Shown here: positions 7,432 through 16,152 of the stretch, in pieces
How the letters are laid out: each line of letters opens with the position of its first letter
How positions within the stretch are numbered: the stretch's first letter is position 1
Source: Chryseobacterium indologenes
GTDB taxonomy: Bacteria; Bacteroidota; Bacteroidia; Flavobacteriales; Weeksellaceae
Reading direction: 5' to 3'
Assembly: GCF_018362995.1 (NCBI RefSeq)
Contig: NZ_CP074372.1
Span: 806,001 to 870,000, forward strand
DNA length: 64,000 nucleotides
Program-made: the position numbers and the translations under genes
Notes under the pieces: model-generated
Databases searched by the model: none
Told to the model about the DNA's origin: nothing
What the model saw: only the letters and a program-made list of their open reading frames with translations

Positions 7432-7818
7432 ATGAAAACCAGAAAATTAATACCAACTGCAAATAGAAGAAAGATGAAAGTTTCTTCAACACCTCGAATT
7501 ATCAGAGAATACCCTGCAGACGAAAACGAGCAGCAAAAACCGCTTTTTTTAGTAATGCAGAAGATTTACTTTGACGATATTGAAAAGGGCAAAAAATTAC
7601 ATGAATATCGAGACGGTTCTACGTTCTATAAATCGAGGCTATGTAATATCGATAAAAAGACCGGCGAAATAATCAGCATTAAAAATTACAAAACTGTTGT
7701 TCTTCAGGTTGGGTATCATGCAAATGCAAAACGAATGATTGTCGAGATTAAAAAGATCGATTTAAAGCGTGACTTTACAATTCACCTTGGGGCGATACTC
7801 GAAAGGCAAAATTTCTAA
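7432..7818 (+). CDS. ASCH-like domain protein (paralogue 1)
   Basis: A 128-residue protein with a basic N-terminal tail. It is followed by the motif LFLVMQKIYFDDIEKGKKLHEY, a YKSRL element, a VVLQVGYHANAKRMIVEI strand pair and the HLGAILE end. The same order is found in the paralogue at 8376-8726. The fold looks like ASCH/PUA-type RNA-binding domains, in which xFxxIxxGxKxxEYR contacts the ligand. It is followed by a terminator. Confidence 0.65.
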   Translation: MKTRKLIPTANRRKMKVSSTPRIIREYPADENEQQKPLFLVMQKIYFDDIEKGKKLHEYRDGSTFYKSRLCNIDKKTGEIISIKNYKTVVLQVGYHANAKRMIVEIKKIDLKRDFTIHLGAILERQNF

Positions 7819-7842
7819 TTAAAATCAAAACAAGCATAATTC

Positions 7843-7871
7843 GCCACTCTATTTGATAGGGTGGTTTTTTC
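7843..7871 (+). terminator. Intrinsic terminator after the first ASCH gene
   Basis: The stem CCACTCTAT/ATAGGGTGG (7844-7852 with 7856-7864, one G-T pair) has a 3-nt loop followed by six T. It ends the first plus-strand unit before the NinG promoter. Confidence 0.75.
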
Positions 7872-7961
7872 ATGTGTAATAAAAACGGTTTTTAAAACAA
7901 TTAATATTTAAGTGTTGCTTTATATAGTGTATTTTATGTTGTTATAAATCAAAGTAATAAA

Positions 7962-7969
7962 TATTTTTG
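7962..7969 (+). promoter_or_regulatory. -7 box of the ninG unit
   Basis: TATTTTTG fits TAnnTTTG and ends 6 nt before the ATG at 7976. Transcription would start at or next to the start codon, giving a leaderless or nearly leaderless message. It restarts transcription after the terminator at 7843-7871. Confidence 0.5.
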
Positions 7970-7975
7970 CTTATA

Positions 7976-8389
7976 ATGGTGACGGCCGAAATACGAAGTA
8001 AATATAAAGGCAAAAGCATAGAGGCTTTAATTGAGACTTTACAGAAGCTTGTTAACGCAAAAGTTCGAAAACGAGATAGTAAAGATGGGTATTTCATCTG
8101 CATATCATGTGACGAGTTAAAGCCGGTAAATCAGATGAATTCTGGGCATTATTTCGCCAAAGAATTTTATAAATCTGTTCGGTTTGATCTCGATAATATG
8201 CACGGGCAATGCGTAAGATGTAACAAGTATTTAAGCGCGAATTTGATACCGTATAGGTCGAGTTTACTTTTAAAGATAGGTGAGCATCGTTTACGTCAAT
8301 TAGAGCAAAAAGCAGCCTTAAAAAACTTCAAATTTAGTCGTGACTTTTTGATAGAACAAATAGAAAAATATAAGCATGAAAAATACTAA
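7976..8389 (+). CDS. ninG: NinG/Rap-family recombination protein
   Basis: A 137-residue protein from the ATG at 7976; a TTG three codons upstream would lie inside the promoter. It has the NinG layout: a helical N-terminus (ALIETLQKLVNAKVRKRDS), a zinc-binding CISCDEL...NSGHYFAKE segment, then NMHGQCVRCNKYLS and a helical C-terminus. Lambda NinG (Rap) is a structure-specific endonuclease that resolves recombination intermediates. It overlaps the second ASCH gene by 14 bp. Confidence 0.85.
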   Translation: MVTAEIRSKYKGKSIEALIETLQKLVNAKVRKRDSKDGYFICISCDELKPVNQMNSGHYFAKEFYKSVRFDLDNMHGQCVRCNKYLSANLIPYRSSLLLKIGEHRLRQLEQKAALKNFKFSRDFLIEQIEKYKHEKY

Positions 8390-8726
8390 AGAACTTTATT
8401 TAGTTCTGACGAAAAAGAACTTTGTTGATATTCTGAAAGGAGAGAAAAAAGAAGAGTATCGTGCTTTCTCAGACTATTATATTGATCGTTTAGGCGAAGT
8501 AGATAAAGAAGGCGAGCTAATCGGCACCGTAGCACCTGAAACAATTCGTTTTCAAATGGGCTACAGTAAAAACGCTCCGCAAATGGTTGTAGAGTGTAAA
8601 GACGTTCTTATTGAAGTTGATAAAGATGTCGAAGAAGGCGAGGACCTGACAACCGAAAACAGCAATTTCGCTCTTATACTCGGTAATATACTCGAAAATA
8701 CCAACTGTGAAAAATTAATTGTTTAA
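8376..8726 (+). CDS. ASCH-like domain protein (paralogue 2)
   Basis: A 116-residue protein with LYLVLTKKNFVDILKGEKKE, then EYR, DRL, IRFQMGYSKNAPQMVVE and ALILGNILE, matching the order of motifs in the protein at 7432-7818. The two are clearly paralogues separated by ninG. It overlaps ninG by 14 bp, indicating translational coupling. ASCH domains bind RNA or modified nucleosides; the role here is unknown. Confidence 0.7.
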   Translation: MKNTKELYLVLTKKNFVDILKGEKKEEYRAFSDYYIDRLGEVDKEGELIGTVAPETIRFQMGYSKNAPQMVVECKDVLIEVDKDVEEGEDLTTENSNFALILGNILENTNCEKLIV

Positions 8727-8743
8727 CCCTAAATATAATTGCA

Positions 8744-8833
8744 ATGTCAGAAGCTACAGCAAGAAGTGCAAGAAGAGCGGTAAGGAGATCTTTCGCTAGA
8801 ATTGCACCAAGAGTAATCAGACGTAGAGGATAA
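8744..8833 (+). CDS. 29-residue arginine-rich peptide
   Basis: The frame ATG 8744 to TAA 8831-8833 encodes MSEATARSARRAVRRSFARI plus nine residues. Ten of 29 residues are Arg, with almost no acidic residues. The stop overlaps the ATG of the PAPS-reductase gene as TAATG, a layout that usually reflects translational coupling and supports a real gene. It would bind nucleic acid non-specifically. I do not recognise a family. Confidence 0.55.
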   Translation: MSEATARSARRAVRRSFARIAPRVIRRRG

Positions 8834-9534
8834 TGGATTTATCAGCTACATTAAAAAGTATCATATCCCTGTCAAAGAAACATGACAGGGTGATACTCTT
8901 TCATTCCGGTGCAGGAAAGGATAGTATTGCGCTGCTGAATATGATGGCTCCACATTTCCGGGAAATTGTCTGTGTTTATATGTACATGGTTAAAGACCTG
9001 GAACATATAAACCGGTATATCCATTGGGCAGAAAAGAAATATCCAAATTGCAGATTTATACAAACACCACATTACGCCCATTACAACAATAAGAAGCATG
9101 GAGCTTTCGGTGCTGATCCTGTAAAGTATGCAGAATGGAATGTTTCCAAGATCAATGATAAAGTAAAAGAGGATACCGGTATTGAGTGGGCGGTTTTAGG
9201 TTTCAAAAAGAATGACTCTCTGAATCGTAGACTAATGCTGAATTCATATCCGGATAGTATGACAAGTGTATCCGGACAAAAGCTTTATCCGCTGGCTGAC
9301 TGGAACAACAAGCAGGTATTGGCCTATATCAAGAAAAACCGATTGATTGAGCCTATTAAGTACGGGAATACCGGGAACACCAGATCTCAAGGAACTGATG
9401 TAACGGATTTGGCTTTTCTTCTTTGGTGTAAACAACATTATCCAAGGGACTTGAAAAAGATCATTGAAGAATTCCCAGACGTAGAAAGAATCTTATTCGA
9501 GTATAACCATTCACGAAAACAACATGCAGAATAA
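8833..9534 (+). CDS. Phosphoadenosine-phosphosulfate reductase-like PP-loop protein
   Basis: A 233-residue protein with a PP-loop SGAGKDS at residues 25-31 (the family usually has SGGKDS). It then shows alternating strands and helices (REIVCVYMYMVKDLEHINRY) and a C-terminal KLYPLADWNNKQVLAYIKKN segment as in PAPS reductases. Such enzymes activate sulfate or adenylate substrates; phage forms often lack the reductase cysteine and may work in nucleic-acid modification, like DndC. It overlaps the ParB-like gene by 11 bp, and this pair precedes terminase. A second, unrelated-looking PAPS family protein is at 43777-44757. Confidence 0.8.
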   Translation: MDLSATLKSIISLSKKHDRVILFHSGAGKDSIALLNMMAPHFREIVCVYMYMVKDLEHINRYIHWAEKKYPNCRFIQTPHYAHYNNKKHGAFGADPVKYAEWNVSKINDKVKEDTGIEWAVLGFKKNDSLNRRLMLNSYPDSMTSVSGQKLYPLADWNNKQVLAYIKKNRLIEPIKYGNTGNTRSQGTDVTDLAFLLWCKQHYPRDLKKIIEEFPDVERILFEYNHSRKQHAE

Positions 9535-10318
9535 AGTAAAACAAAGTGAAACAATTATCCTGAAGCGTTCAGAAATAACACCGGCAGACTATAATCCCCG
9601 GACAATTACCGAGGATGCTCGAAAGGCATTGAAGAAAAGCATCAAAGAGAATGGCATTATAGGTGGTATGGTATGGAATAAGCAAACTGGAAACCTGGTG
9701 TCGGGCCATCAAAAACTCAGTATTGCTGATGAAGTAAATAAGTATGAAGCAGGAAACGACTACGATATAAAAGTAGAGGTCATTGATGTGGACCTTAAGA
9801 AGGAGAAGGAGTTGAATATCTTCTTCAATAGCAAGGCTGTACAAGGCGAAATGGATTATAAAAAGCTCGCCCAGATCTTTCCGGATATCGACGCTTCTCT
9901 GGCCGGTCTCGATGATGTAGATATTTCCATGATTGAAATTGAATTGCCAACAATGCAGGATATCGAAATTCCTTCATTCGAGCCTCAGGAAGAAAAAAAG
10001 ATCAATGCTGAATACGAGAAGTCGATCACCCAAGAACTGAGCAACGTGAAGAATGTTCCAGAAGCAAGTATTCACGAAATGGAGCGTAAAGAAGCTGCAG
10101 AAGAATTAACCCCTGAAGAAAAGAAAGCCAAGATCAAAGAAATTAAGGAAAAGGTCAAAGAAGGAGCCAGGTTAGATGGTGAGCCATACTTTACGGTATC
10201 CTTCTCTGATTATGATTCCAAAGTTATGTTTCTCGAATACCTAGGGTTCAATCCTGAAGATAAGTTTATCAAAGGAGAAGAGCTGCAGGAGAAAATAGAT
10301 GAAGTCTATGCGAGTTGA
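9524..10318 (+). CDS. ParB/sulfiredoxin-like domain protein
   Basis: A 264-residue protein. Residues 10-110 form a ParB-N domain: ITPADYNPRTI, then LKKSIKENGIIGGMVWNK and the signature VSGHQKL. The middle is acidic and helical (EEKKAKIKEIKEKVKEGARL). The C-terminal part (YFTVSFSDYDSKVMFLEYLG) resembles the tail of phage ParB-like nuclease proteins. ParB domains bind CTP in partition proteins, but in phages next to a PAPS reductase they are linked to DNA modification or packaging control. That link is inference from the neighbourhood. Confidence 0.8.
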   Translation: MQNKVKQSETIILKRSEITPADYNPRTITEDARKALKKSIKENGIIGGMVWNKQTGNLVSGHQKLSIADEVNKYEAGNDYDIKVEVIDVDLKKEKELNIFFNSKAVQGEMDYKKLAQIFPDIDASLAGLDDVDISMIEIELPTMQDIEIPSFEPQEEKKINAEYEKSITQELSNVKNVPEASIHEMERKEAAEELTPEEKKAKIKEIKEKVKEGARLDGEPYFTVSFSDYDSKVMFLEYLGFNPEDKFIKGEELQEKIDEVYAS

Positions 10319-10496
10319 TACAACAAAAAGCCCATGTGGTAAACTAATGTATACTCATGAGAGGGAAGCAAAAGAGATCATCACAAAATGTAAATCAGCC
10401 AGTAGCAGAAGTAAGATTCCAAAGAGACACTATTACTGCAAAGAATGCGGAGGATGGCATGTAACAAGTCAGAAAACAAAATCAAAATACAACTAA
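10299..10496 (+). CDS. Small zinc-ribbon-like phage protein
   Basis: A 65-residue basic protein with C13, C31 and the knuckle YYCKECGGWHVTS, typical of short phage proteins placed near ParB and terminase genes. It overlaps the ParB gene by 20 bp; a start at 10308 would shorten it by three residues. Likely nucleic-acid contact; function unknown. Confidence 0.65.
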   Translation: MKSMRVDTTKSPCGKLMYTHEREAKEIITKCKSASSRSKIPKRHYYCKECGGWHVTSQKTKSKYN

Positions 10497-10503
10497 AATT
10501 AAA

Positions 10504-10710
10504 ATGAAAAAGGTAAAATTCATACATAACGAAACAGGGCATCAAATAGAGTGTCTTTGCGAAAAAGTTGAAGCGGATTATGTAAATAATGTCATTTATT
10601 ATTTGTGTAAAGTATTAAAAGAAAACGAATATAAGACAGTAGGCGTGTTTTCATTCCAGCACTTTTCTCAATGTTATAGTGATGAATTTATTAAATCAAA
10701 AATTCAATAG
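10504..10710 (+). CDS. Small hypothetical phage protein
   Basis: A 68-residue protein with scattered cysteines (C18, C20, C35) and a beta-rich pattern. It is not recognised. It lies 7 bp after the zinc-ribbon gene and directly before the next gene. Confidence 0.55.
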   Translation: MKKVKFIHNETGHQIECLCEKVEADYVNNVIYYLCKVLKENEYKTVGVFSFQHFSQCYSDEFIKSKIQ

Positions 10711-10711
10711 T

Positions 10712-11032
10712 ATGTTTTTAGAAGTAAAAGAAATCAAGTTTGCTAATCACGAAGAAGCACAAAAGAATAAGAATTATCCAGACAGTGGCTTTTACATTGT
10801 TGAAATAGAAGAAATGCATACGGATTTAAGATTCGTAGACAAGTCTACAAGTCTAAATCTAATGATTTGCCCAAAATCAGTATTTGACGGATTGCAATTT
10901 ATAGCAGTAAATCCAAATCACTACAAAGAGCCAGAAGTATTAACAACATTAGAAACAGTTCCACCGACAGGATATGCTTCAGAAACTTTTATTTTGGATT
11001 TCACCAAAATATTACTAGGCTCAAAAAAGTAA
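10712..11032 (+). CDS. Hypothetical phage protein before terminase
   Basis: A 106-residue protein from the ATG at 10712, 1 bp after the previous stop; an in-frame ATG at 10679 would overlap that gene by 32 bp. It begins MFLEVKEIKFANHEEAQKNK. No recognised domain. It ends 3 bp before the small terminase gene. Confidence 0.6.
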   Translation: MFLEVKEIKFANHEEAQKNKNYPDSGFYIVEIEEMHTDLRFVDKSTSLNLMICPKSVFDGLQFIAVNPNHYKEPEVLTTLETVPPTGYASETFILDFTKILLGSKK

Positions 11033-11035
11033 GTT

Positions 11036-11539
11036 ATGGCAACAAGAGGTAGAAAGACAAAGTACGATCCAGATCAACATCCTAAGAACGCATTGAAGTA
11101 TTCTTTGCTAGGATTGACGGATGTACAGATGGCAGGTGCTATGGATATCAACCCAGATACTCTTTATCAATGGCAAAAGAAGTATCCTGATTTTTCCGAG
11201 GCCATAAAAAAGGGTAAGATAGAAGCTGATGCCAATGTTGTTTCCACCTTGTATAAAAGAGCGCTAGGGCATACACAGAAATACAAGCAGGCATTCAAAC
11301 TGAAAAAGGTAGATGAGGAAACCGGAAAGCTATACGATACAGTTGAAATTGTTGAAATTGAAGATTACTTTCCGCCTGATATGATTGCAACAATTTTCTG
11401 GCTGAAAAACAGGCAACCGGAACACTGGAGAGATAAGAAAGAAGTTGAAATCGATGATAAGCGTGAATTAAATACTTCTGTGCTTTCCGATTCTGCTTTA
11501 GAAGAATTAGAACAGGCGTTAAAATCTGATGAAAAGTGA
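11036..11539 (+). CDS. terS: Terminase small subunit
   Basis: A 167-residue protein with an N-terminal helix-turn-helix (YSLLGLTDVQMAGAMDINPD followed by TLYQWQKKYPDF). It then has the ANVVSTLYKRALGH segment, which is typical of DNA-recognising small terminases of Bacteroidota phages. It selects phage DNA for packaging and passes it to the large subunit, whose gene overlaps by 11 bp. Confidence 0.85.
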   Translation: MATRGRKTKYDPDQHPKNALKYSLLGLTDVQMAGAMDINPDTLYQWQKKYPDFSEAIKKGKIEADANVVSTLYKRALGHTQKYKQAFKLKKVDEETGKLYDTVEIVEIEDYFPPDMIATIFWLKNRQPEHWRDKKEVEIDDKRELNTSVLSDSALEELEQALKSDEK

Positions 11540-12980
11540 TAGACTTAAAATTTCCCAACTAAAAATACAGCTCTTTGAAATCTATGTAGAGAAATTCAGA
11601 AGGGGAAATTTTGATTTTATTACAACACATCAAGGGGAAAAGCATTTAAAGCAAGAAGAGGCACTACAGATCCTATGTGATAAAGATACAAGAGAGTTCC
11701 TTTATGGTGGAGCAGCCGGGGGCGCAAAATCCTGGACCGGTGCAAGCTGGTTACTTTTCATGTGTCTCCTTTATCCCAATTCTAAATGGTTCATAGGCCG
11801 TGAGGAATTAAAGCGAATTCGTTCTTCAACATTAATCACTTTCCAGAAGGTTTGCAAGGCATACAGTATTCCGGCAAGCGAATGGAGGTACAATGGTCAG
11901 GATAACTATATTCAGTTTAAAAACGGTTCCCGTATTGATATGCTGGACCTGCAGTTTAAACCTAGTGATCCACTATATGAAAGGTTCGGTTCCTTAGAGT
12001 ATACCGGTGGATGGATTGAGGAAGGAGGAGAAATCAATTTTGGAGCGTTCGATGTCCTAAATACAAGGGTAGGACGACACCTCAACAAAGAGTTTGGTTT
12101 AGTTCCGAAAATGTTTGTCACCTGCAACCCGAAGAAGAATTGGATGTACTCCCATTTCTACAAGCCATTCAAAGAAAATATTCTGACTCCAATACAGAAG
12201 TTTTTACAGGCATTTGTTCAGGATAATCCTTTCATTGATAAACTCTACATAGAACAGCTGGAGAACACAAAAGATAAGGCAAAGAAGGAAAGGCTTTTGA
12301 AAGGGAATTGGGAATATGATGACAACCCTTACAAGTTATGTATCTATGATAAAATTCTGGACCTGTTCAGGAATGACCACCTTACAAATGAGAAGAAGAA
12401 ATACATCACTGCTGACGTTGCCCGATTCGGGTCTGATTTAGCGGTTATTGGTGTATGGGAAGACTGGGAATTGATGGAAGTTCACGAATTTGAGATTAGT
12501 AAAACAACCGAAATTCAAGCATGCATTAAGGCTCTGCAACAAAAGCACTCAATTCCTAAAGATCAATGTATAGCTGATGCCGATGGTGTAGGAGGTGGAG
12601 TAGTTGATAACCTTGATATTATTGGATTCCACAACAACGGCAGACCATTCGAAGAAGACTTAGGAGACGAGAAAGACACACCAAAGTATAAGAATGCTCA
12701 GACACAACTTTTAGTTTATCTAGCGGAAAAGATAATCAATAAGAATAAAATGTTTATTTCCGCGGAATTATCAGAAGAACAGAAAGAGCGAATCAAGGAA
12801 GAGCTTGACACAATAGAACAGGACCCGGATTATGACATCATAACCTTGGTAAATAAAGCTACAATCAAAGAAAATATAGGAAGATCCCCAGATTATCGAG
12901 ATATGATCCTTATGAGGGCTTATTTCGATTTCAACAAACCAATCAGAAACAATTTGAACAGAATAGCATCTTTAATATAA
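11529..12980 (+). CDS. terL: Terminase large subunit (ATPase/nuclease)
   Basis: A 483-residue protein. The N-terminal ATPase has a Walker A variant GGAAGGAKS at residues 60-68 and a Walker B-like WIEEGGE at 162-168. The C-terminal RNase H-like nuclease begins at YITADVARFGSD (Asp296) and continues with DADGVGGGVVD. This is the motor that cuts and pumps DNA into proheads. Length and motif order fit full-length TerL. The stop overlaps the portal start as TAATG. Confidence 0.95.
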   Translation: MKSDRLKISQLKIQLFEIYVEKFRRGNFDFITTHQGEKHLKQEEALQILCDKDTREFLYGGAAGGAKSWTGASWLLFMCLLYPNSKWFIGREELKRIRSSTLITFQKVCKAYSIPASEWRYNGQDNYIQFKNGSRIDMLDLQFKPSDPLYERFGSLEYTGGWIEEGGEINFGAFDVLNTRVGRHLNKEFGLVPKMFVTCNPKKNWMYSHFYKPFKENILTPIQKFLQAFVQDNPFIDKLYIEQLENTKDKAKKERLLKGNWEYDDNPYKLCIYDKILDLFRNDHLTNEKKKYITADVARFGSDLAVIGVWEDWELMEVHEFEISKTTEIQACIKALQQKHSIPKDQCIADADGVGGGVVDNLDIIGFHNNGRPFEEDLGDEKDTPKYKNAQTQLLVYLAEKIINKNKMFISAELSEEQKERIKEELDTIEQDPDYDIITLVNKATIKENIGRSPDYRDMILMRAYFDFNKPIRNNLNRIASLI

Positions 12981-14365
12981 TGGACGAGAAATATTACCAA
13001 CTACAGACCATCGGAGAGAAAATAGCCTATCTTAAAGATAACGGAATTCCTCTGCCAAATATAGAGCAGTTTAATTCTGAATGGGATGAAACACGACACC
13101 GTATCATGACGGACCTGTACAATTATCCGGATCGTATTGTTGAGTATGAATATACCGATGAAAAAGGAGAGAAGAACGAAGGAAAACGTATTGAAAAGCT
13201 TAACCGAATTCCGTTAGCGTATCAAAAAGATATTGTCGCAAATGCTGTCACTTTCCTTTATGGTAACCCTGTAAAGTATACAAACAATATTGAAGATACA
13301 ACGCTGTATGATGCTTATTTGAAGTTAGTCGATAAAGAAAAGCTAATGTTTGTAGACAGGGAAATAGCGAAAACAAACGGACGGTTCACCCAATGCGCGG
13401 AATTGTGGTGGGTTGATGATGAGCCAAACGAGTTTTATGGATTTCCTTCTCAATTCCGAATGAAAGTAACATTACTTTCTCCGGATAAAAACAAAATGTA
13501 CCCATATTTTAACGACCAAGGCGATATGATAGCTTTCCTCAGAGAGTATGAGAAACGTATCGATGGCATAAAAGTCAAATATTACGAAATCTATACTGCA
13601 GAAAGAATTGCTATCCTAAGAGATTCCAACGGTGGAATAGAACTTGTCTCTGAGACCGCCAATTCAATTGGTAAAATTCCGATTGTTTGGTATTCCTTTG
13701 AAAATGTAGAGTGGTCCAAGGCACAGAAGGCGATTGAAAGGCTGGAGGAAATTGCCAGCGATACAGGTGAGGTTAACAAGAAGTTCTCCGCACCAATTTT
13801 AGCACTAACAGGTGAGGTGACCGGAAGTTTTTCTAAAGATAAAACCGGAAAGGTACTGCAGCTTAATGGAGATAAAGCCAGTGCTAACTTTGTTCAGCCT
13901 CCAAATGCTAGTGAATCCCTTTCTAACGAGAAGGAAAACCTGGAAAGCATTATATACAAAATGACAAACTCTGTGAATATTTCCCCAGAAGCTTTAGAAG
14001 GCTTAGGAAATATGTTGGCCACAGAAAACGCTGCATTCCTCTTCATGTTGCCACATCTTAAGGTAATGGATAAGATGAGCGTATATGTACCTGCCCTGAA
14101 ACGTAGAATGTCTATCGTTAAATCTTTCTTCCAATTAATGAATACGGGTTTCCGCAATAGCGATTTGGACGCAGAACCTGTAATAACTCCTTACATTATA
14201 AACAACGAAGCTAAGTTCTATGAAATGCTAATGTCAGTAAACGGAAATAAGCCGTTGTTCAGCCAGAAAGCAACAATGGAGAAAGCCGGAATCAAGGACG
14301 TAGATAAAATGCAAGATGAAATCAAGAAAGAATCTCCAGCGCCTCTTAAACAGGGAATTCAGTAA
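12980..14365 (+). CDS. Portal protein (SPP1 gp6-like)
   Basis: A 461-residue protein with the portal-type opening (KIAYLKDNGIPLPNIEQF), NRIPLAYQKDIVANAVTFLY and a late ALEGLGNMLATENAAFLFML segment, as in SPP1 gp6-like portals. Twelve copies would form the DNA entry ring. It is coupled to terL by TAATG. No MuF-like minor head gene follows; instead an accessory cassette is inserted. Confidence 0.85.
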   Translation: MDEKYYQLQTIGEKIAYLKDNGIPLPNIEQFNSEWDETRHRIMTDLYNYPDRIVEYEYTDEKGEKNEGKRIEKLNRIPLAYQKDIVANAVTFLYGNPVKYTNNIEDTTLYDAYLKLVDKEKLMFVDREIAKTNGRFTQCAELWWVDDEPNEFYGFPSQFRMKVTLLSPDKNKMYPYFNDQGDMIAFLREYEKRIDGIKVKYYEIYTAERIAILRDSNGGIELVSETANSIGKIPIVWYSFENVEWSKAQKAIERLEEIASDTGEVNKKFSAPILALTGEVTGSFSKDKTGKVLQLNGDKASANFVQPPNASESLSNEKENLESIIYKMTNSVNISPEALEGLGNMLATENAAFLFMLPHLKVMDKMSVYVPALKRRMSIVKSFFQLMNTGFRNSDLDAEPVITPYIINNEAKFYEMLMSVNGNKPLFSQKATMEKAGIKDVDKMQDEIKKESPAPLKQGIQ

Positions 14366-14417
14366 GATATTGTAGGATACATTTGATTGTGGTATTTTTA
14401 GTGCAAAATATTATAAT

Positions 14418-15125
14418 ATGAGTAAGAAAAATATACCCCTTTCAGTTTTAAAGGCTTTAGAACCATTTGTAGGACTAAAAGATAAATTGTTTACTATTGA
14501 AAATAGGGATAGAAATATATTGTTTGTAAGAGATATTGATTCAAGTTCAAAATTTTATTATACTATTGAATCAAGTGAAATAAGTGATGGAGAAGAGCTC
14601 TTTACAATAATTCAAGCTCCAAAAAACGAAAAAGAACTAAAAGCTTTTGCTGTAAAAATTTATAGTAAGGATTTAAAAGATAATTTTAATTCTTGGATAC
14701 AACTTCTTGAAAACTATAATAAAGTAAAATCATTCTTTGATGATCCAATACTTGAATCTTATGAAGAAGAATTCTATACAAACTTTGAATTAGTTGATGA
14801 AGATGCTGATACACGTCCTTTTAGTACTACTCAAATTTTGCAATTAGACTACCTTTTAGAGCAAGTAAGCACTAGATTGATTAATATGGCTGATGGTAAT
14901 AATAGAGAACAGATTGAAACTATTATTACAGATATTACTGAAGTAAGGGAAAGTTTACCAACAAGGCCTCAAAAGTGGATTGCAGAACATATTTCAAAAA
15001 TATTTGCAAAGATTGCTAAACAAGGAATAAGTTTCATCAAAGAGTTTTGGGCTGAAGGTAAAAAGGAATTAATAAAAAATATTGTGAAAGGCCTAGTTGA
15101 AGCAGGAACGGAACTAATAAATTAA
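14418..15125 (+). CDS. Unknown accessory protein in the portal-scaffold cassette
   Basis: A 235-residue acidic protein. The N-terminal 130 residues are mixed alpha/beta; the last 60 are amphipathic helices (WIAEHISKIFAKIAKQGISF) that could associate with membrane. I do not recognise a family. It is more AT-rich than the flanking structural genes and ends in its own terminator, so it behaves as an independent unit. A phage-exclusion role is possible from its location but unproven. Confidence 0.55.
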   Translation: MSKKNIPLSVLKALEPFVGLKDKLFTIENRDRNILFVRDIDSSSKFYYTIESSEISDGEELFTIIQAPKNEKELKAFAVKIYSKDLKDNFNSWIQLLENYNKVKSFFDDPILESYEEEFYTNFELVDEDADTRPFSTTQILQLDYLLEQVSTRLINMADGNNREQIETIITDITEVRESLPTRPQKWIAEHISKIFAKIAKQGISFIKEFWAEGKKELIKNIVKGLVEAGTELIN

Positions 15126-15130
15126 GTTTT

Positions 15131-15156
15131 AGCCTTCTCTTTGAGAGGGCTTTTTG
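15131..15156 (+). terminator. Terminator after the first cassette gene
   Basis: The stem AGCCTTCTC/GAGAGGGCT has one G-T pair and a 3-nt loop and is followed by a T run, directly before a new promoter. Confidence 0.8.
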
Positions 15157-15157
15157 T

Positions 15158-15165
15158 TATATTTG
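15158..15165 (+). promoter_or_regulatory. -7 box for the coiled-coil membrane protein gene
   Basis: TATATTTG matches TAnnTTTG exactly and lies 17 nt before the ATG at 15183. It gives this cassette gene its own expression, independent of the late operon. Confidence 0.6.
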
Positions 15166-15182
15166 TGGGAAACTAATTATGC

Positions 15183-16136
15183 ATGAAAGAATTTCTACAA
15201 ACAATTTTAAAGAGTACAGAAGATAGAATTAAAAATCCCTTTATCGGTACATTTATTACCTCGTGGGCTATTTTTAATTGGAAACCAATTACATTTATAG
15301 TATTTTCAGATAAGAGTATTGAGGAAAAGATAAAATTTATAGGAGATAATTACAGTGATATATGGTGTTATCTGTGGCTGCCTCTAATGTCAGCGATATT
15401 TTATATTGCTATACTCCCATATATAAGTTTTGCTTTTGAATACATTACCAAATTTTCGCATGGACTGCGAAATAAAGTAAACTTGGAAGCCAGAAATGCT
15501 GCCTTAGAATTACAGATCGGCGTTGCACAAAATGAAATAAAATTAGAAGAGGAAAAAACGACTTTTAGGGAAAGGAATAGCCATAATTTAATGGTGGAAA
15601 GCTTACAAGAGCAAAATAAGTCTTTGAGCGAGGCGTTAGAGGAAGCAAATAAGACGCATTTAGAAACAGTAACAGAGCTGCAGAAAAAAAGTGAAAATGC
15701 AAGTAAGGAGTTTAGTGTTTTAGCTGCTAATTATGATAAGCAACTGGAAGAATCTAACACGAATTTAATCGAAGAAAGGAATAAGATATTGAATTTGAGA
15801 AAAGAAGTGAATGAGTTAAATAAAGAAAATAATCATTATTTCAATAATGCTTCTCAGTTAAAAAGGGAACTTGAAATAGAAAAATTTATATCATTTAGAC
15901 TTAAAAATCCTGTCAATAAAATCCTGTCAATAGAAGGATACAATATACTAGAATTTTTCAATTCACAAAAAGAGGTGTTTTATTTTGATATAAAGGCAGA
16001 TAAAATATTATCTACAAGTGCTGTTTATGATTTTACAAAAGGGAAGGGCTATAGTGAAATATTAGATGAAGAACAGCTAAGACGATATACTGATAAAATG
16101 TTTAGCATCCTCCCTTTTGAAGATGAGAATAATTGA
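15183..16136 (+). CDS. Two-TM protein with long coiled coil (cassette, exclusion candidate)
   Basis: A 317-residue protein. A short N-terminal motif (EDRIKNPFIGTFITSWAIFN) leads into a first membrane segment, a second one is at about residues 62-87 (LWLPLMSAIFYIAILPYISF), and residues 95-235 form a continuous coiled coil rich in Glu/Lys/Asn. A C-terminal globular part follows. The N-terminal motif is familiar from uncharacterised accessory proteins of prophages. It has its own promoter and terminator isolation, which points to expression in the lysogen. A role in blocking other phages is inference. Confidence 0.6.
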   Translation: MKEFLQTILKSTEDRIKNPFIGTFITSWAIFNWKPITFIVFSDKSIEEKIKFIGDNYSDIWCYLWLPLMSAIFYIAILPYISFAFEYITKFSHGLRNKVNLEARNAALELQIGVAQNEIKLEEEKTTFRERNSHNLMVESLQEQNKSLSEALEEANKTHLETVTELQKKSENASKEFSVLAANYDKQLEESNTNLIEERNKILNLRKEVNELNKENNHYFNNASQLKRELEIEKFISFRLKNPVNKILSIEGYNILEFFNSQKEVFYFDIKADKILSTSAVYDFTKGKGYSEILDEEQLRRYTDKMFSILPFEDENN

Positions 16137-16152
16137 TACGTTAAATTTTAAG

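Noticed and set aside
14366..14417. Strong promoter before the first cassette gene
   Set aside because: Only a partial TATTTTTA box with no -33 at proper spacing is present; read-through from the portal gene is equally possible.
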